A stretch of 44,679 nucleotides of DNA from Caryophanales bacterium UBA7642 (GCA_002483745.1 DLIM01000009.1:3369-48047), one strand, 5' to 3'. Positions 8,614 to 17,551 are shown, numbered from the stretch's first letter. The notes: a model not told the origin generated them from the letters alone. Program-made: numbers and translations.

Positions 8614-10026
8614 TTAACCTATGGAGCCAACCATATCGAACTTAATCAGCTGATTAAGTTCAACGGCATATTCCATTGGTAGTTCTTTTGAGAACGGCTC
8701 TAAGAAGCCCATAACAATCATCTGAGTGGCGGCATTCTTGGAAAGACCGTGGCTCATCAGATAATACAGCTGATCCTCATTGATCTTAGAAACACTGGCT
8801 TCATGTTCAAGATAGGAGGAAGCATTAGCAACAACGTTATTAGGAATCGTATCAGAATAGGAGTGATCATCCAGAATCAAGGTATCGCATTCCTCATGGG
8901 CTTTGCTATTAGTGGCATTGGGTCCAATATGAATGGTTCCTCTAAAGTTGGCTGTTCCGCCATTACGGCAGATTGACTTAGAAATCACATTAGAAGAGGT
9001 ATCTTTTCCAATATGAATCATCTTAGCACCGGTATCTTGGAACTGGCCTTCGCCGGCAACAGCAATAGAGATTGTTGAGCCACGCGATCTATCGCCTTTA
9101 AGAATGCAGCAAGGATACTTCATACAGAGTTTTGAACCAATATTTCCATCTACCCATTCCATCAAGCCATCATCATCGACAGTAGCTCTTTGGGTGACTA
9201 GGTTAAGAATAGAATTTGACCAGTTCTGAATAGTGGTATAACGCATCTTAGCTCTCTTACCGACAAAGATCTCGACAATGGCTGCATGAAGGGATTCCTG
9301 AGAATACATCGGAGCGGTGCAGCCTTCTACATAATTAAGCTCAGCATCATCATCGACAATAATCAGAGTTCTTTCAAACTGTCCGGAACGTTTGTTGTTG
9401 ATTCTAAAGTAGGACTGAAGCGGTTTTTCTAGTTTGACTCCCTTAGGGACATAAATGAAGCTACCGCCTGACCAGACAGCCGAATTCAGGGCAGCATATT
9501 TGTTGTCTGTGGGAGGAACCAGCTTACCAAAATACTTTTTGAATATTTCAGGATAAAGTTTCAATCCAGTATCGGTATCAAGGAAAATAACACCTTTATC
9601 TTCAACTTCTTTAAGCATGTTGGAGTAGACAGCCTCTGATTCATACTGAGTAGTAACGCCAGCCAAGAACTTCTGTTCGGCTTCCGGAATTCCTAGCTTC
9701 GAGAACGTGCTTTTTACGGTAGTAGGAACCTTGTTCCAGTCAGTAGCAATATTGTTAGCTACTTTAGTGTAATAGGTATAATCCTGAAAGTTAATAAAGT
9801 CCAAAGAGGGACCAAAAGAGGGTTGATGATGAGCAAAGAATTCCTTTAGGGATTTAAGTCTGAAATCAAGCATGAACTGAGGCTCGTTCTTGATCTTGGA
9901 AATTTCTCTAACCGTATCTTCAGTTAAGCCCTTAGGGGTCTTGTAAATAGCAACATCCTTGTCCCGGAACTCATACTGGGAACGGTTATCACTATCAAAG
10001 ATTGGCTTTTTATCATCGTTTGTCAT
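8614..10026 (-). CDS. sufB: Fe-S cluster assembly scaffold protein SufB
   Basis: 470 aa, usual SufB length. It is the core of the SufBC(2)D scaffold that assembles Fe-S clusters from sulfur delivered by SufS/SufU. Typical segments are WSGGSFIYVPKGVKLEKPL, FERTLIIVDDDAELNYVEGCTAP, a beta-helix core, EECDTLILDDHS with the conserved Cys, and YLEHEASVSKINEDQLYYLMSHGL, the C-terminal SufC-binding helices. I place the start at ATG 10024-10026 because GAGGAG stands in front of it; an ATG 21 nt upstream at 10047 would also be open but lacks as good a site. The start overlaps sufU by 14 nt, suggesting translational coupling. Confidence 0.97.
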   Translation of the reverse strand: MTNDDKKPIFDSDNRSQYEFRDKDVAIYKTPKGLTEDTVREISKIKNEPQFMLDFRLKSLKEFFAHHQPSFGPSLDFINFQDYTYYTKVANNIATDWNKVPTTVKSTFSKLGIPEAEQKFLAGVTTQYESEAVYSNMLKEVEDKGVIFLDTDTGLKLYPEIFKKYFGKLVPPTDNKYAALNSAVWSGGSFIYVPKGVKLEKPLQSYFRINNKRSGQFERTLIIVDDDAELNYVEGCTAPMYSQESLHAAIVEIFVGKRAKMRYTTIQNWSNSILNLVTQRATVDDDGLMEWVDGNIGSKLCMKYPCCILKGDRSRGSTISIAVAGEGQFQDTGAKMIHIGKDTSSNVISKSICRNGGTANFRGTIHIGPNATNSKAHEECDTLILDDHSYSDTIPNNVVANASSYLEHEASVSKINEDQLYYLMSHGLSKNAATQMIVMGFLEPFSKELPMEYAVELNQLIKFDMVGSIG

Positions 10027-10471
10027 GTGATTTCTTCTCCTCTTCATCTAAGGCTTCCTTCAGGCCTCTCCAGCTGATGTTGGCACAGGTAATTCTAGAA
10101 GGCTGCCTATTAACATTCATAAAGCAGATAGCATCACCTAAAAGATTTTCATCATAAGGCTGACCATTAAGCATCTTATTGAACTCATCCATCATCTGCA
10201 AGGCTTCTTTCTTGCTCTTCCCTTTAATCATATCGGTCATGATTGAAGTGGAGGCCGTTGAAATAGCACAGCCTTTCCCATGCCATTTACAGTCAGTGAT
10301 AATATCTTTTTCAACCAAAAGATGAATATAGATATCATCAATGCAAGAAGCTGAATCCATATGGATAGTGATATACCGAGGATCTTTAACATCCTCAAAA
10401 TTACGGGGATTCTGATAGTTATCGATGATGATTTCTCTCAGCATCTCAGGATCATTAATTGAAAAAGACAT
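10013..10471 (-). CDS. sufU: Sulfur-transfer zinc protein SufU
   Basis: 152 aa, the Gram-positive SufU that takes persulfide from the SufS active-site Cys and passes it to the SufBCD scaffold. The zinc ligands are all present: Cys43 and Asp45 in ASCIDD, Cys68 in GKGCAIS and Cys129 in RITCANISW. The SufU-specific insertion between the second and third ligand, compared with IscU, is visible as the helical stretch KSKKEALQMMDEFNKMLNG. The start follows GGAGG and overlaps sufS by 17 nt. The order sufS-sufU-sufB is the standard Bacillota arrangement. Confidence 0.96.
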   Translation of the reverse strand: MSFSINDPEMLREIIIDNYQNPRNFEDVKDPRYITIHMDSASCIDDIYIHLLVEKDIITDCKWHGKGCAISTASTSIMTDMIKGKSKKEALQMMDEFNKMLNGQPYDENLLGDAICFMNVNRQPSRITCANISWRGLKEALDEEEKKSHDKR

Positions 10472-11684
10472 CTAAGAAATCCTCCGCATGCTTGCAGGCT
10501 TCAACTAAAGCCTTGATATCATCTTCGTCATTATAGAAATACAAAGAAGCTCTTACTGTGGCCTCGGTTTTTAAGAATTCTGGGAGAATCTTAGCGCAGT
10601 GCTGACCAGAGCGGACAAAGACGCCCTTAGAAGCTAAATAAGAAGCTGCATCCTGAGCAAAGACCTTCTTGATATTGAAAGTGATTATTCCAGCTTCGGA
10701 ATCAGGATTGTAGATAACGGCATTGCCATTATCCATAAGGCCTTTGACGGCTTCTTTCTTCAGCATTCTTTCATGCTCTTCAATATTGTCAAAGCCAACA
10801 CTAGTAAGATAATCGCAGGCTTTAGCTAAGCCCATAGCTCCAGCAATGTCCTGAGTCCCAGCCTCAAACTTCAAGGGAGCCTTCTGTAAGGAGACTTCTT
10901 CTAAGCTATTGAACCTGGCATTCATTTCTCCGCCGGAGAAGATAGGATCCATCTTTTCTAAAATCTCTCTCTTACCATACAGGACACCAATGCCGGTAGG
11001 CCCTAGCATCTTATGGCCTGAGAAGCAAAGTAAATCAACATCCAAATCTTTGACATCAGTCTTTTGATGGCCGATTGACTGGGCGGCATCAGCAACATAA
11101 AGAGCTCCGACTGAATGAGCTAAGCTAACCAGTTCCTTAACAGGAAGCAAATAGCCTAAGACATTAGTAACGGAAGCCAAGGAAACTATCTTGGTTTTCT
11201 TAGAAAGAACCGACTTAAGATTTTTGGCAGTGACCCGGCCCTCTTTGGTGAGAGGAACATACTTGATAACAGCACCAGTAAGCTTAGCTACCTTAAACCA
11301 AGGAAGAACATTAGAAGCATGTTCTGCAAAGGATAAAACTATTTCATCTCCGGCTTTAAGCAAGGGAAGCAAGCCATAGGCAACTTCATTCATTCCCATG
11401 GAATCGCCAGATGTGAAGCAGACTTCATCCGGGTCGGCATTGATGAATTCAGCTATCCTATTTCTAGCGCCTTCAAAAGCCAAATCAACGGCATGAGCAA
11501 GGCTATAGTCTCCTCGATGAGCGTTAGCACAGATATCCTTGTAGTAATGATCAATTTCATTGATGACAGAATATGGTTTAAAAGTAGTGGCAGCATTATC
11601 GAGATAATGGAGGGGAAGGTTTTCGAATTTTCCATCATTACGGTACATTGGGAAATCTTTTCTGATATTATTTATATCAATCAT
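10455..11684 (-). CDS. sufS: Cysteine desulfurase SufS
   Basis: 409-aa PLP enzyme (class V aminotransferase fold, group II desulfurase) that removes sulfur from cysteine for Fe-S and other thio-cofactors. The PLP Schiff-base lysine is Lys225 in FSGHKMLGPTG, His122 in AEHASN stacks on PLP, and the persulfide-forming Cys363 is in RSGQHCAKILPEF. YLDNAATT marks the N-terminal active-site loop. GGEMNARF is the beta-hook region typical of SufS. The start ATG follows GGGAGG and overlaps the sufD stop as ATGA (11681-11684). Confidence 0.97.
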   Translation of the reverse strand: MIDINNIRKDFPMYRNDGKFENLPLHYLDNAATTFKPYSVINEIDHYYKDICANAHRGDYSLAHAVDLAFEGARNRIAEFINADPDEVCFTSGDSMGMNEVAYGLLPLLKAGDEIVLSFAEHASNVLPWFKVAKLTGAVIKYVPLTKEGRVTAKNLKSVLSKKTKIVSLASVTNVLGYLLPVKELVSLAHSVGALYVADAAQSIGHQKTDVKDLDVDLLCFSGHKMLGPTGIGVLYGKREILEKMDPIFSGGEMNARFNSLEEVSLQKAPLKFEAGTQDIAGAMGLAKACDYLTSVGFDNIEEHERMLKKEAVKGLMDNGNAVIYNPDSEAGIITFNIKKVFAQDAASYLASKGVFVRSGQHCAKILPEFLKTEATVRASLYFYNDEDDIKALVEACKHAEDFLDVFFN

Positions 11685-12367
11685 ATCTTTAATCCTCCCA
11701 AAACTTCTTTAGCTTCAGTGACTAAGTTTTCATCCTTAAGGGATTCAATAATGGGAAGCAAAGAGCCATAAGTAATCAGCTTCTTGCTCTCTTCTAAACT
11801 TAATCCACGGCTCATCAAATAATAAAGCTCAGTCGGGTTGTACGCTCCTAAGGCGGCGCCGTGGCTAGCTTTGACATCATTATCTTTGATCAGCAAGGCC
11901 GGGGAGACTTCGCTTTTAGCGGCAAGAGAAAGGTTTGTGATTCTCCCTTCCTGTCTTGTGTCTGATTTATGGGCTCCGTTTTTGATAAAGGAAGACCCTA
12001 AAAACTTCAAAGTGCCATTTGAAAGGTTAACCCCATTCATCTTGGTTCTTGAATAAGTAGACCCTTCATTATGATTGACATCAAAACGGAAGATTTTCAT
12101 ATTGTCCTTGAAGCAAAGGGAAGCTAAGTTAAGATAAAGGACACTGCCTTCCTTTAAGTCAGCTTGGACTTCAAAATCCAAAGAGGCATTAAGATAATCG
12201 ACCAGAGTCAAAGTGAGCTTAGTACCCTTTTCAAGAATAAGATGAAGATTGATCTTGCCAGCCGGCAAGATCTTCTCATCATGAAGAAAATATCCAAGTG
12301 AAGAATCTTCCTTGATTATGATTTCGGCTTTTTCTTTGAGAGTAGGATTCTTGACAATCTTATTCAT
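11681..12367 (-). CDS. sufD: SufD, short form
   Basis: 228 aa, about half the usual 400-440 aa of SufD. SufD pairs with SufB and binds SufC in the Fe-S scaffold. The C-terminal half carries the diagnostic features: a beta-helix core with DVNHNEGSTYSRTKMNGV, KSDTRQEGRITN, then ASHGAALGAYNPTELYYLMSRGL with the conserved His, and helices for SufC contact. What is missing is most of the N-terminal helical domain and part of the beta-helix. The chosen start MNKIVKNP lies 1 nt after the sufC stop; an open frame continues 75 nt further into sufC but would overlap it. The gene position (C-D-S-U-B) supports SufD. The stop is TGA. Confidence 0.87.
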   Translation of the reverse strand: MNKIVKNPTLKEKAEIIIKEDSSLGYFLHDEKILPAGKINLHLILEKGTKLTLTLVDYLNASLDFEVQADLKEGSVLYLNLASLCFKDNMKIFRFDVNHNEGSTYSRTKMNGVNLSNGTLKFLGSSFIKNGAHKSDTRQEGRITNLSLAAKSEVSPALLIKDNDVKASHGAALGAYNPTELYYLMSRGLSLEESKKLITYGSLLPIIESLKDENLVTEAKEVLGGLKI

Positions 12368-12368
12368 G

Positions 12369-13184
12369 TTACTTGATAGCGACCTGTTTAGCAGCGCAAG
12401 CACCGATAGAGACCGGTTTCTTCTCATTCTTCTTGATATCAATCCCGTATTCCCTCTCCAAGAAGGAATACCCTTCCTTAGAGATACGTTTAGCTAAAGA
12501 GCTATCGCCTTCAAGGGCAATCTTGCCATTGACGATCACAGCGGTCCTGTTAGGATTGATTAAGTCATAGAGGCGGTCATAATGGGAAACAATAATAAAG
12601 GTCGTTCCCTGCTTCTTAAGTTCATTGATGATGCCAGCGATTTGAGTTAAGGCATCAACATCAAGACCAGAATCGATTTCATCCAAAAGAGCAATGCTAG
12701 GCTTAAGAAGAAGCATCTGAAGGATTTCATTACGTTTCTTTTCACCGCCGGAATAGCCCTCATTAAGGTGACGGGAAGCCATATCAGAATCCAAGCCGAC
12801 TTCCTTATAAGCTGTAGTAGTGGATTTATAGAAATTTAGAAGTGAGATAGGCTGCTTCTGGTGAGCGTTGATTGAAGCCCTAAAGAAATCCATAGTGACA
12901 ACACCAGGGACATCGGGAGGGTTCTGAAAAGCCATGAATAAACCCTTTTGGCTTCTTAAGTCAGGAGTTAGCTTAGTGATATCGGTTTTATCTAAAAGGA
13001 TGGATCCAGATTTAACGACATACCTAGGATCGCCCATCAAGACATTGAGAAGAGTTGATTTACCATGACCGTTAGGCCCTAAAAGAGCCAAACAATCACC
13101 AGATTTGACTTTAAGACTACAGCCATTCAGTATCTGGTTTCCTTCAGCTTCAGCGACAATATTTTTGACTTCGAGTTCTTCCAT
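12369..13184 (-). CDS. sufC: Fe-S assembly ATPase SufC
   Basis: 271 aa, ABC-type ATPase without transmembrane domain that drives conformational change in the SufB-SufD scaffold. Walker A GPNGHGKST is at residues 36-44, the Q-loop in MAFQNPPDVPGV, the signature YSGGEKKRNEIL, Walker B SIALLDEIDSGLD and the H-loop in IVSHYDRL. The C-terminus has a tail of about 15 residues beyond the usual end (ending ACAAKQVAIK). First gene of the operon, with AGGAGG 12 nt before the ATG and a strong promoter 51 nt upstream. Confidence 0.97.
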   Translation of the reverse strand: MEELEVKNIVAEAEGNQILNGCSLKVKSGDCLALLGPNGHGKSTLLNVLMGDPRYVVKSGSILLDKTDITKLTPDLRSQKGLFMAFQNPPDVPGVVTMDFFRASINAHQKQPISLLNFYKSTTTAYKEVGLDSDMASRHLNEGYSGGEKKRNEILQMLLLKPSIALLDEIDSGLDVDALTQIAGIINELKKQGTTFIIVSHYDRLYDLINPNRTAVIVNGKIALEGDSSLAKRISKEGYSFLEREYGIDIKKNEKKPVSIGACAAKQVAIK

Positions 13185-13235
13185 AATGGTAATTTTCTCC
13201 TCCTAAAAAAGACGGCAGTAAATATCAGCTTCTAT

Positions 13236-13264
13236 ATTGTATTAGTATGATATTTTTATTTCAA
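13236..13264 (-). promoter_or_regulatory. suf operon promoter
   Basis: On the minus strand TTGAAA (13259-13264), 17-nt spacer, TACAAT (13236-13241). It leaves a leader of about 45 nt before sufC. I see no obvious operator palindrome over it. Confidence 0.8.
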
Positions 13265-13293
13265 TTAAAACGATAACGGAAAGAAAGCTAATA

Positions 13294-13716
13294 CTACATT
13301 CCCTTCTTGATTGAGTCCTGAAGAAGGAGCATTTCAGAATCTTCAAGTTTGTGAGGCGGGAAGGCTAGCTTCAAGCCATCATTATCATAACGGGGAATCA
13401 CATGAATATGGAAATGCTTAACGCTCTGTCCAGCGCTTTCTCCGATATTGGAGATGACATTGACTCCAGTGGCCCCAAGCTGAGTGATCTCAGCCTGAGC
13501 AATCAGCTGGGCGACTTCAAAGCAGTGGGAGAGGATATCTTTAGGGCAGGTGGTCATATCTTTGAAATGTTCCTTAGGAACAATCAGCGTATGGCCTCTA
13601 CTTGCCGGATTAACATCCAGGAAAGCAATAACTAGATCATCCTCATAAACTTTGTAGCAAGGAATGGTGCCATTAGCAATCTTGCAGAAGATGCAGGAAG
13701 AATCGGTTTTATTCAT
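13294..13716 (-). CDS. HIT family nucleotide hydrolase/transferase
   Basis: 140-aa histidine-triad protein. The triad HFHIHV lies at residues 101-106 followed by IPR, and the N-terminal CIFCKI (Cys8, Cys11) with the later His50 (KEHF) forms the zinc-type arrangement of the Hit/HinT branch. Members hydrolyse AMP-lysine, AMP-adducts or dinucleoside polyphosphates; the in vivo substrate here is unknown. The start follows AGAGGT. It lies alone between the lipoprotein terminator (13747-13771) and the suf promoter, and I find no clear terminator after it. Confidence 0.93.
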   Translation of the reverse strand: MNKTDSSCIFCKIANGTIPCYKVYEDDLVIAFLDVNPASRGHTLIVPKEHFKDMTTCPKDILSHCFEVAQLIAQAEITQLGATGVNVISNIGESAGQSVKHFHIHVIPRYDNDGLKLAFPPHKLEDSEMLLLQDSIKKGM

Positions 13717-13741
13717 ATTTATACCTCTATTTGCCTTTTGA

Positions 13742-13775
13742 GTAAAAGAGAAGGCCTACTGGGCCTTCTCTCTTG
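13742..13775 (-). terminator. Terminator of the lipoprotein operon
   Basis: A perfect 10-bp stem AGAGAAGGCC/GGCCTTCTCT (13747-13756 and 13762-13771) with a 5-nt loop, followed on the minus strand by TTTACT. It begins 9 nt after the stop of the second lipoprotein gene. Confidence 0.8.
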
Positions 13776-13779
13776 TTTG

Positions 13780-15438
13780 TTAGATTTGATCGTCAGCGAA
13801 GCCTGAGAGATCGATCTTAGGTTCACTATCGTATGAAGAATCAGTCTTGAAGAGATCCTTGTAGTTAGTCTTCATATAAGATAAGAAGTCCTCATCAGAA
13901 TACTTGATATTGGTTCTTCTAAGCCAGTAGACAGTGGATTCGGTCTTGTAGGATCCAGTGGTCGACATAGCATAAGCGACTTCTCTAGCAATCTGTTCCT
14001 TCTTAGCAGCGGTATCGTAGATGGTATCGGTGCTAGTAGAAGAGATAGCAGAGTTATTGACAACATCAAGGATTCTAACTAAGTAATAAGTCTTTGAAGA
14101 AGAATCAAAGTAGATTAAGTTATCTTCGCCAGATCCGGTTGAAGGAGAAGCAGTCAAGTAACGATAGCCATCAGGTTCGATGACAGTAATATCTTTGCTA
14201 GTACCCTTCTTCATTTCAGTGATATCGGTAGCCTTAGTAGTCATGTTGGTGCTGAAGATACGATCAGTTAAACCGCTAGGAAGTGAGGAGATTCCAGCAC
14301 TCTTAGTGTAGATACCTTTAGTGACTAAATCCTTATCAGCGATATCATCAATAGCCTTTCTGACACCGGTGTTGTAATCATAGGTATAAGAGCCAGTATA
14401 GGTATTCTCTAAGTCAGAAGGAACTAAATCATAGTCATTCTGGGCATCATCGAGGTCCTGCTTATCTTCCATGACTTTGCCAGACAAGGTAAGAGAAGTC
14501 TTGCCATCACTGGAGATGATATTGTTAGTCTTGAGCCAAGCAATTTCAGCATCGGAAAGAACGACAGAAGAATCATAGCGAGTGGAATATCTGCCAGAAT
14601 CAATACTAGTGACGAAGTCAGAAGTAATACCCTTCCAAAGACGGGAAAGAACTGAGAAGTCAGTATCAGTTCTAGCCTTATCGCCCTTGATGTAGTCCTT
14701 GATGTAGGCATCAAGGAGCTTCTTAGCAGAGCCAGGTTCATCAGTTCTATCAGTTAGGGAGATGATCTGAACATTTCTAGCTAATGAGTTACCAATAGAA
14801 GAGTAAGACTTAGTATAGATGTATTCGGAAGTCAGATAATTGATGATTTCATCATCGTATAAGGAATTCTTCTTGTAGTAAGAATAATCTCCGCCGAAGA
14901 TGTCGGAATATTTAAGGTTAGGAGTAATAAGCTTACCTTGAGTATTGATCTTAGTTTCATCAAAGTCAGTGCCTAAAGTGAAGTTATTCTTCAAAGAAGT
15001 CATGAACTTCTTTTCATAGAACTGGTTATCATCAGAATAAGTTCCGCTCTTAGCAGAAGAAATCATGGACTTTTCAGCACGTTCATTGAGATTATCGTAA
15101 GTACCAGAAGGTAAAGTGTCATTAGCAACAGAGCCCTCAAAGGTATCATTAAGAATAGTAGTGACATCAGTTCCGTTCTTGCCGGTAGTATTGTTATGAG
15201 CAATAGTAGAGATTTCCTTCAAAATCTGATTGAGGGTATCCTTATAGAGATTATCTGAAGAAAGGACAGTCTTGTAATACTGAAGCCAATTGTTTTCAAC
15301 AACGCTGGAATCAGTAATATTAGGATAAAGGGTATCATTATAGTCAGAAGGATACTTAATCTCATCAGCACAGGAAGCCAAAGATAACATCGAAAGAGCT
15401 AAAAAGGCAGTTAATTTTTTCTTGTTACTTGCTGACAT
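13780..15438 (-). CDS. Large lipoprotein of unknown function
   Basis: 552 aa with a lipoprotein signal peptide: KKK, a hydrophobic run LTAFLALSMLSLA and lipobox LASC (Cys about residue 23), so the mature protein is probably anchored outside the membrane. The mature part is rich in Ser, Thr, Asp and Tyr, with no segment I can assign to a family; near the C-terminus there is a YYLVRILDVVNNSA stretch followed by a helical tail, vaguely like the late part of SurA/PrsA-type proteins. I chose ATG 15436-15438 because GGGAGG stands 9 nt before it; it overlaps the preceding lipoprotein gene by 14 nt, so the two are probably translated together. Function not recognised. Confidence 0.8.
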   Translation of the reverse strand: MSASNKKKLTAFLALSMLSLASCADEIKYPSDYNDTLYPNITDSSVVENNWLQYYKTVLSSDNLYKDTLNQILKEISTIAHNNTTGKNGTDVTTILNDTFEGSVANDTLPSGTYDNLNERAEKSMISSAKSGTYSDDNQFYEKKFMTSLKNNFTLGTDFDETKINTQGKLITPNLKYSDIFGGDYSYYKKNSLYDDEIINYLTSEYIYTKSYSSIGNSLARNVQIISLTDRTDEPGSAKKLLDAYIKDYIKGDKARTDTDFSVLSRLWKGITSDFVTSIDSGRYSTRYDSSVVLSDAEIAWLKTNNIISSDGKTSLTLSGKVMEDKQDLDDAQNDYDLVPSDLENTYTGSYTYDYNTGVRKAIDDIADKDLVTKGIYTKSAGISSLPSGLTDRIFSTNMTTKATDITEMKKGTSKDITVIEPDGYRYLTASPSTGSGEDNLIYFDSSSKTYYLVRILDVVNNSAISSTSTDTIYDTAAKKEQIAREVAYAMSTTGSYKTESTVYWLRRTNIKYSDEDFLSYMKTNYKDLFKTDSSYDSEPKIDLSGFADDQI

Positions 15439-17410
15439 GGCAGACATCCTCCCATTCATCCGGAATAGCACCATCTTCGAACCAAGATACAGCGATAGTA
15501 GGAATCATGCCTCTTGTCTGAATGTCCTCATAGACATTGAGCATTTCAGCATAACTCTTCCAGCTGGAATCAAGAGTATCATTAGCAGTGGTTTCAGAAG
15601 AGGATCTAGTGTAATCAAGGTACTCATTGATCAAAGTCTGAACATCTTCAGGAAGCAAAGAGAGGAAATCTTTTCCAGTATCGCTCTTATAGGTAGCTAA
15701 GTTCTTTTCAAAGATCTTGAAATCAATGTTGGAATCATAAGCCTTGATATCAGCCTTGACTGCATCAGAACGATTAGAGTAAACAGAAGTCTTGTTAGGA
15801 TCATCACTAACGAAATTGATGAAGGAAGGATCGGTATTATAGTCAGTGGTATAAGCAGACTTGGTGTTAGTGGTGCTAGGGATATTGGTTCTCCAATAAC
15901 GGTAAGCATCAGTTCCAACGAAAGGATCCTTATTGACAACAATGAAGTGGATTCCCTGATAATCAGAAGTTCCACCTCTTACCACAATGATAGGGTTACC
16001 CTTTTCATCAGTAAGAATATTCTTAGAAGAGATTGTCTTAACGGTAGTCTTATAGCCAGAAGCCTCATCGTTGTTACTATAAGTTACAAGATTAACATCA
16101 TCAGCTAAGAGATTAGAGGCAGTAGTGAATTTGTCACTATCAATCAAACTAAGTTGACTCTTGACATAATCATACTGCTTCATACGGACATCATATTTTC
16201 CAGAAGATCTAACATCTGAAATAGTGGCATACTGGGTAGTGGATGTTGAATTAATCTCAGCTAAGAAAGTGGCATCGTAATCATCAGCATCGTTATAGAC
16301 AAAAGAAACAGAATGCTGGTTGAAATAGTTGTTGAATAAAACGTTACGAGGATACTGGTTAGCATCAGTATAAGCAACAGTCTTGCCGGCATCAGACTTT
16401 TCAGTATCGGAAAGATAACCAATAGTTAAAGCAACACTAAGCGGAATACCAAAGGCATTCTTTTTAGCGACTTCAGTCTCAGCCATAGTATCTGCAACAT
16501 CAGGTTTCTCAGTGTTAGTGCTAGGAAGTCTGACAGTGCTCTTTAAAGTAGAGTTAGTAGAAGTGTCTTTGTTGAGATAAGAATCATAGCAATACAAACC
16601 AAGCTTGAATTCATTGATATAAGAAGTAGAAGTAGTCATAGCTGCAGTCTTAGAAGTTGAATCAGAGCCATAAGTGGCTAATTCACCATTCTGGGAAGCA
16701 GAACTTGTATCATCTGATAAAGCCTGAGCAGTTGAACCAAAAGTAGATGTAGATGAAAGCATCTTGGCCAAATTGCCAATTTGAGAAGCATCATCAGAAG
16801 AAATCTGACCAGAATAAGTTCCGGCACCGCCAGAAGCAGCATCAACCTTAATTAAAATATGGGAAACATGATAAGGGGCAGCCTTTTCAACATAGGCCTT
16901 AGTGTAATCTTCGGATAGATAATAACGATCACCTTTGGCGGTATCGCTACCATCATACTCAGCATAGAAGGTCTTTTCGTTAGCAGAAACCTGAGCTTCA
17001 GCAGTGACTTTATCTCTTAAGGCATCCTCATCGATGCATCCTTCAGAGCTGAGAGTCTTTTCTTTTTCTTCCTTATAGGAAGTGCCGTTGCTCTTAGCAC
17101 TAGAAGTCCAACCACTCTCATAAGTGGTCATCTTGTTGTCGACATCGGCCTTGATAGAATCAGTAACCGGTGTAACAAGCTGTGCCAAAATGTTCTTAGC
17201 AGTCTTGTAATAAGCAACTGCTGAGTCCTTCTTTTCTTCCATCAAATTGTAGATTTGCTTATAGGTGTAATTCTTACCTCCAACGTTCACGACAATACCA
17301 TCTTTCCAGTCATTGTCTGGATAAGTGTAGTCATCGTTACAAGAAGTCAGAGTACTAGCCACAACGAGTAAACTCATTGATAAGGCTAAGGTTTTAATGC
17401 CTCTCTTCAT
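15425..17410 (-). CDS. PrsA/SurA-like lipoprotein with parvulin-type segment
   Basis: 661 aa. The signal peptide MKRGIKTLALSMSLLVVAS ends in lipobox LTSC, so it should be a membrane-anchored extracytoplasmic lipoprotein. After VVNVGGKNYTYKQIYNLM (resembling the start of a SurA N-domain) comes a parvulin-like (PpiC) segment from about residue 180: YHVSHILIKVD, then LAKMLSSTSTFGSTAQALSD and NGELATYG, matching in order the HILV, F-x2-A-x3-S and GG-L motifs of rotamases but with weak catalytic-motif conservation. It is about twice the length of PrsA. ATG 17408-17410 follows AGGAGG by 6 nt. A role in folding secreted proteins is a family-based inference. Confidence 0.8.
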   Translation of the reverse strand: MKRGIKTLALSMSLLVVASTLTSCNDDYTYPDNDWKDGIVVNVGGKNYTYKQIYNLMEEKKDSAVAYYKTAKNILAQLVTPVTDSIKADVDNKMTTYESGWTSSAKSNGTSYKEEKEKTLSSEGCIDEDALRDKVTAEAQVSANEKTFYAEYDGSDTAKGDRYYLSEDYTKAYVEKAAPYHVSHILIKVDAASGGAGTYSGQISSDDASQIGNLAKMLSSTSTFGSTAQALSDDTSSASQNGELATYGSDSTSKTAAMTTSTSYINEFKLGLYCYDSYLNKDTSTNSTLKSTVRLPSTNTEKPDVADTMAETEVAKKNAFGIPLSVALTIGYLSDTEKSDAGKTVAYTDANQYPRNVLFNNYFNQHSVSFVYNDADDYDATFLAEINSTSTTQYATISDVRSSGKYDVRMKQYDYVKSQLSLIDSDKFTTASNLLADDVNLVTYSNNDEASGYKTTVKTISSKNILTDEKGNPIIVVRGGTSDYQGIHFIVVNKDPFVGTDAYRYWRTNIPSTTNTKSAYTTDYNTDPSFINFVSDDPNKTSVYSNRSDAVKADIKAYDSNIDFKIFEKNLATYKSDTGKDFLSLLPEDVQTLINEYLDYTRSSSETTANDTLDSSWKSYAEMLNVYEDIQTRGMIPTIAVSWFEDGAIPDEWEDVCHVSK

Positions 17411-17455
17411 GTGTGTCCTCCTAAATGAATAGCTTTCGCACAATTAGTCTTAATT

Positions 17456-17484
17456 AATATAGTAGTTTAATGAGTATAATTCAA
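17456..17484 (-). promoter_or_regulatory. Lipoprotein operon promoter
   Basis: On the minus strand TTGAAT (17479-17484), 17-nt spacer, TATATT (17456-17461), about 45 nt before the start codon. It is back to back with the parA promoter. Confidence 0.75.
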
Positions 17485-17533
17485 GAAAAAACCCTAGCTC
17501 TTACTAAATAGTTCAATTTTTCTTCTACTCGTA

Positions 17534-17542
17534 TGTTAAAAT
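17534..17542 (+). promoter_or_regulatory. parA promoter, extended -10
   Basis: TG-T-TAAAAT (17534-17542) forms an extended -10 element. Only 9 nt separate it from the parA ATG at 17552 and no ribosome site lies between, so the transcript would be leaderless or nearly so. The -35 region (around TTCAAT) is poor, as is common with an extended -10. Confidence 0.55.
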
Positions 17543-17551
17543 AGAACCATT

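Noticed and set aside
13800..17400. Several open frames of 65-105 codons within the lipoprotein genes
   Set aside because: They are alternative frames of the long minus-strand genes, with biased Leu/Ser/Ile composition and no ribosome sites.
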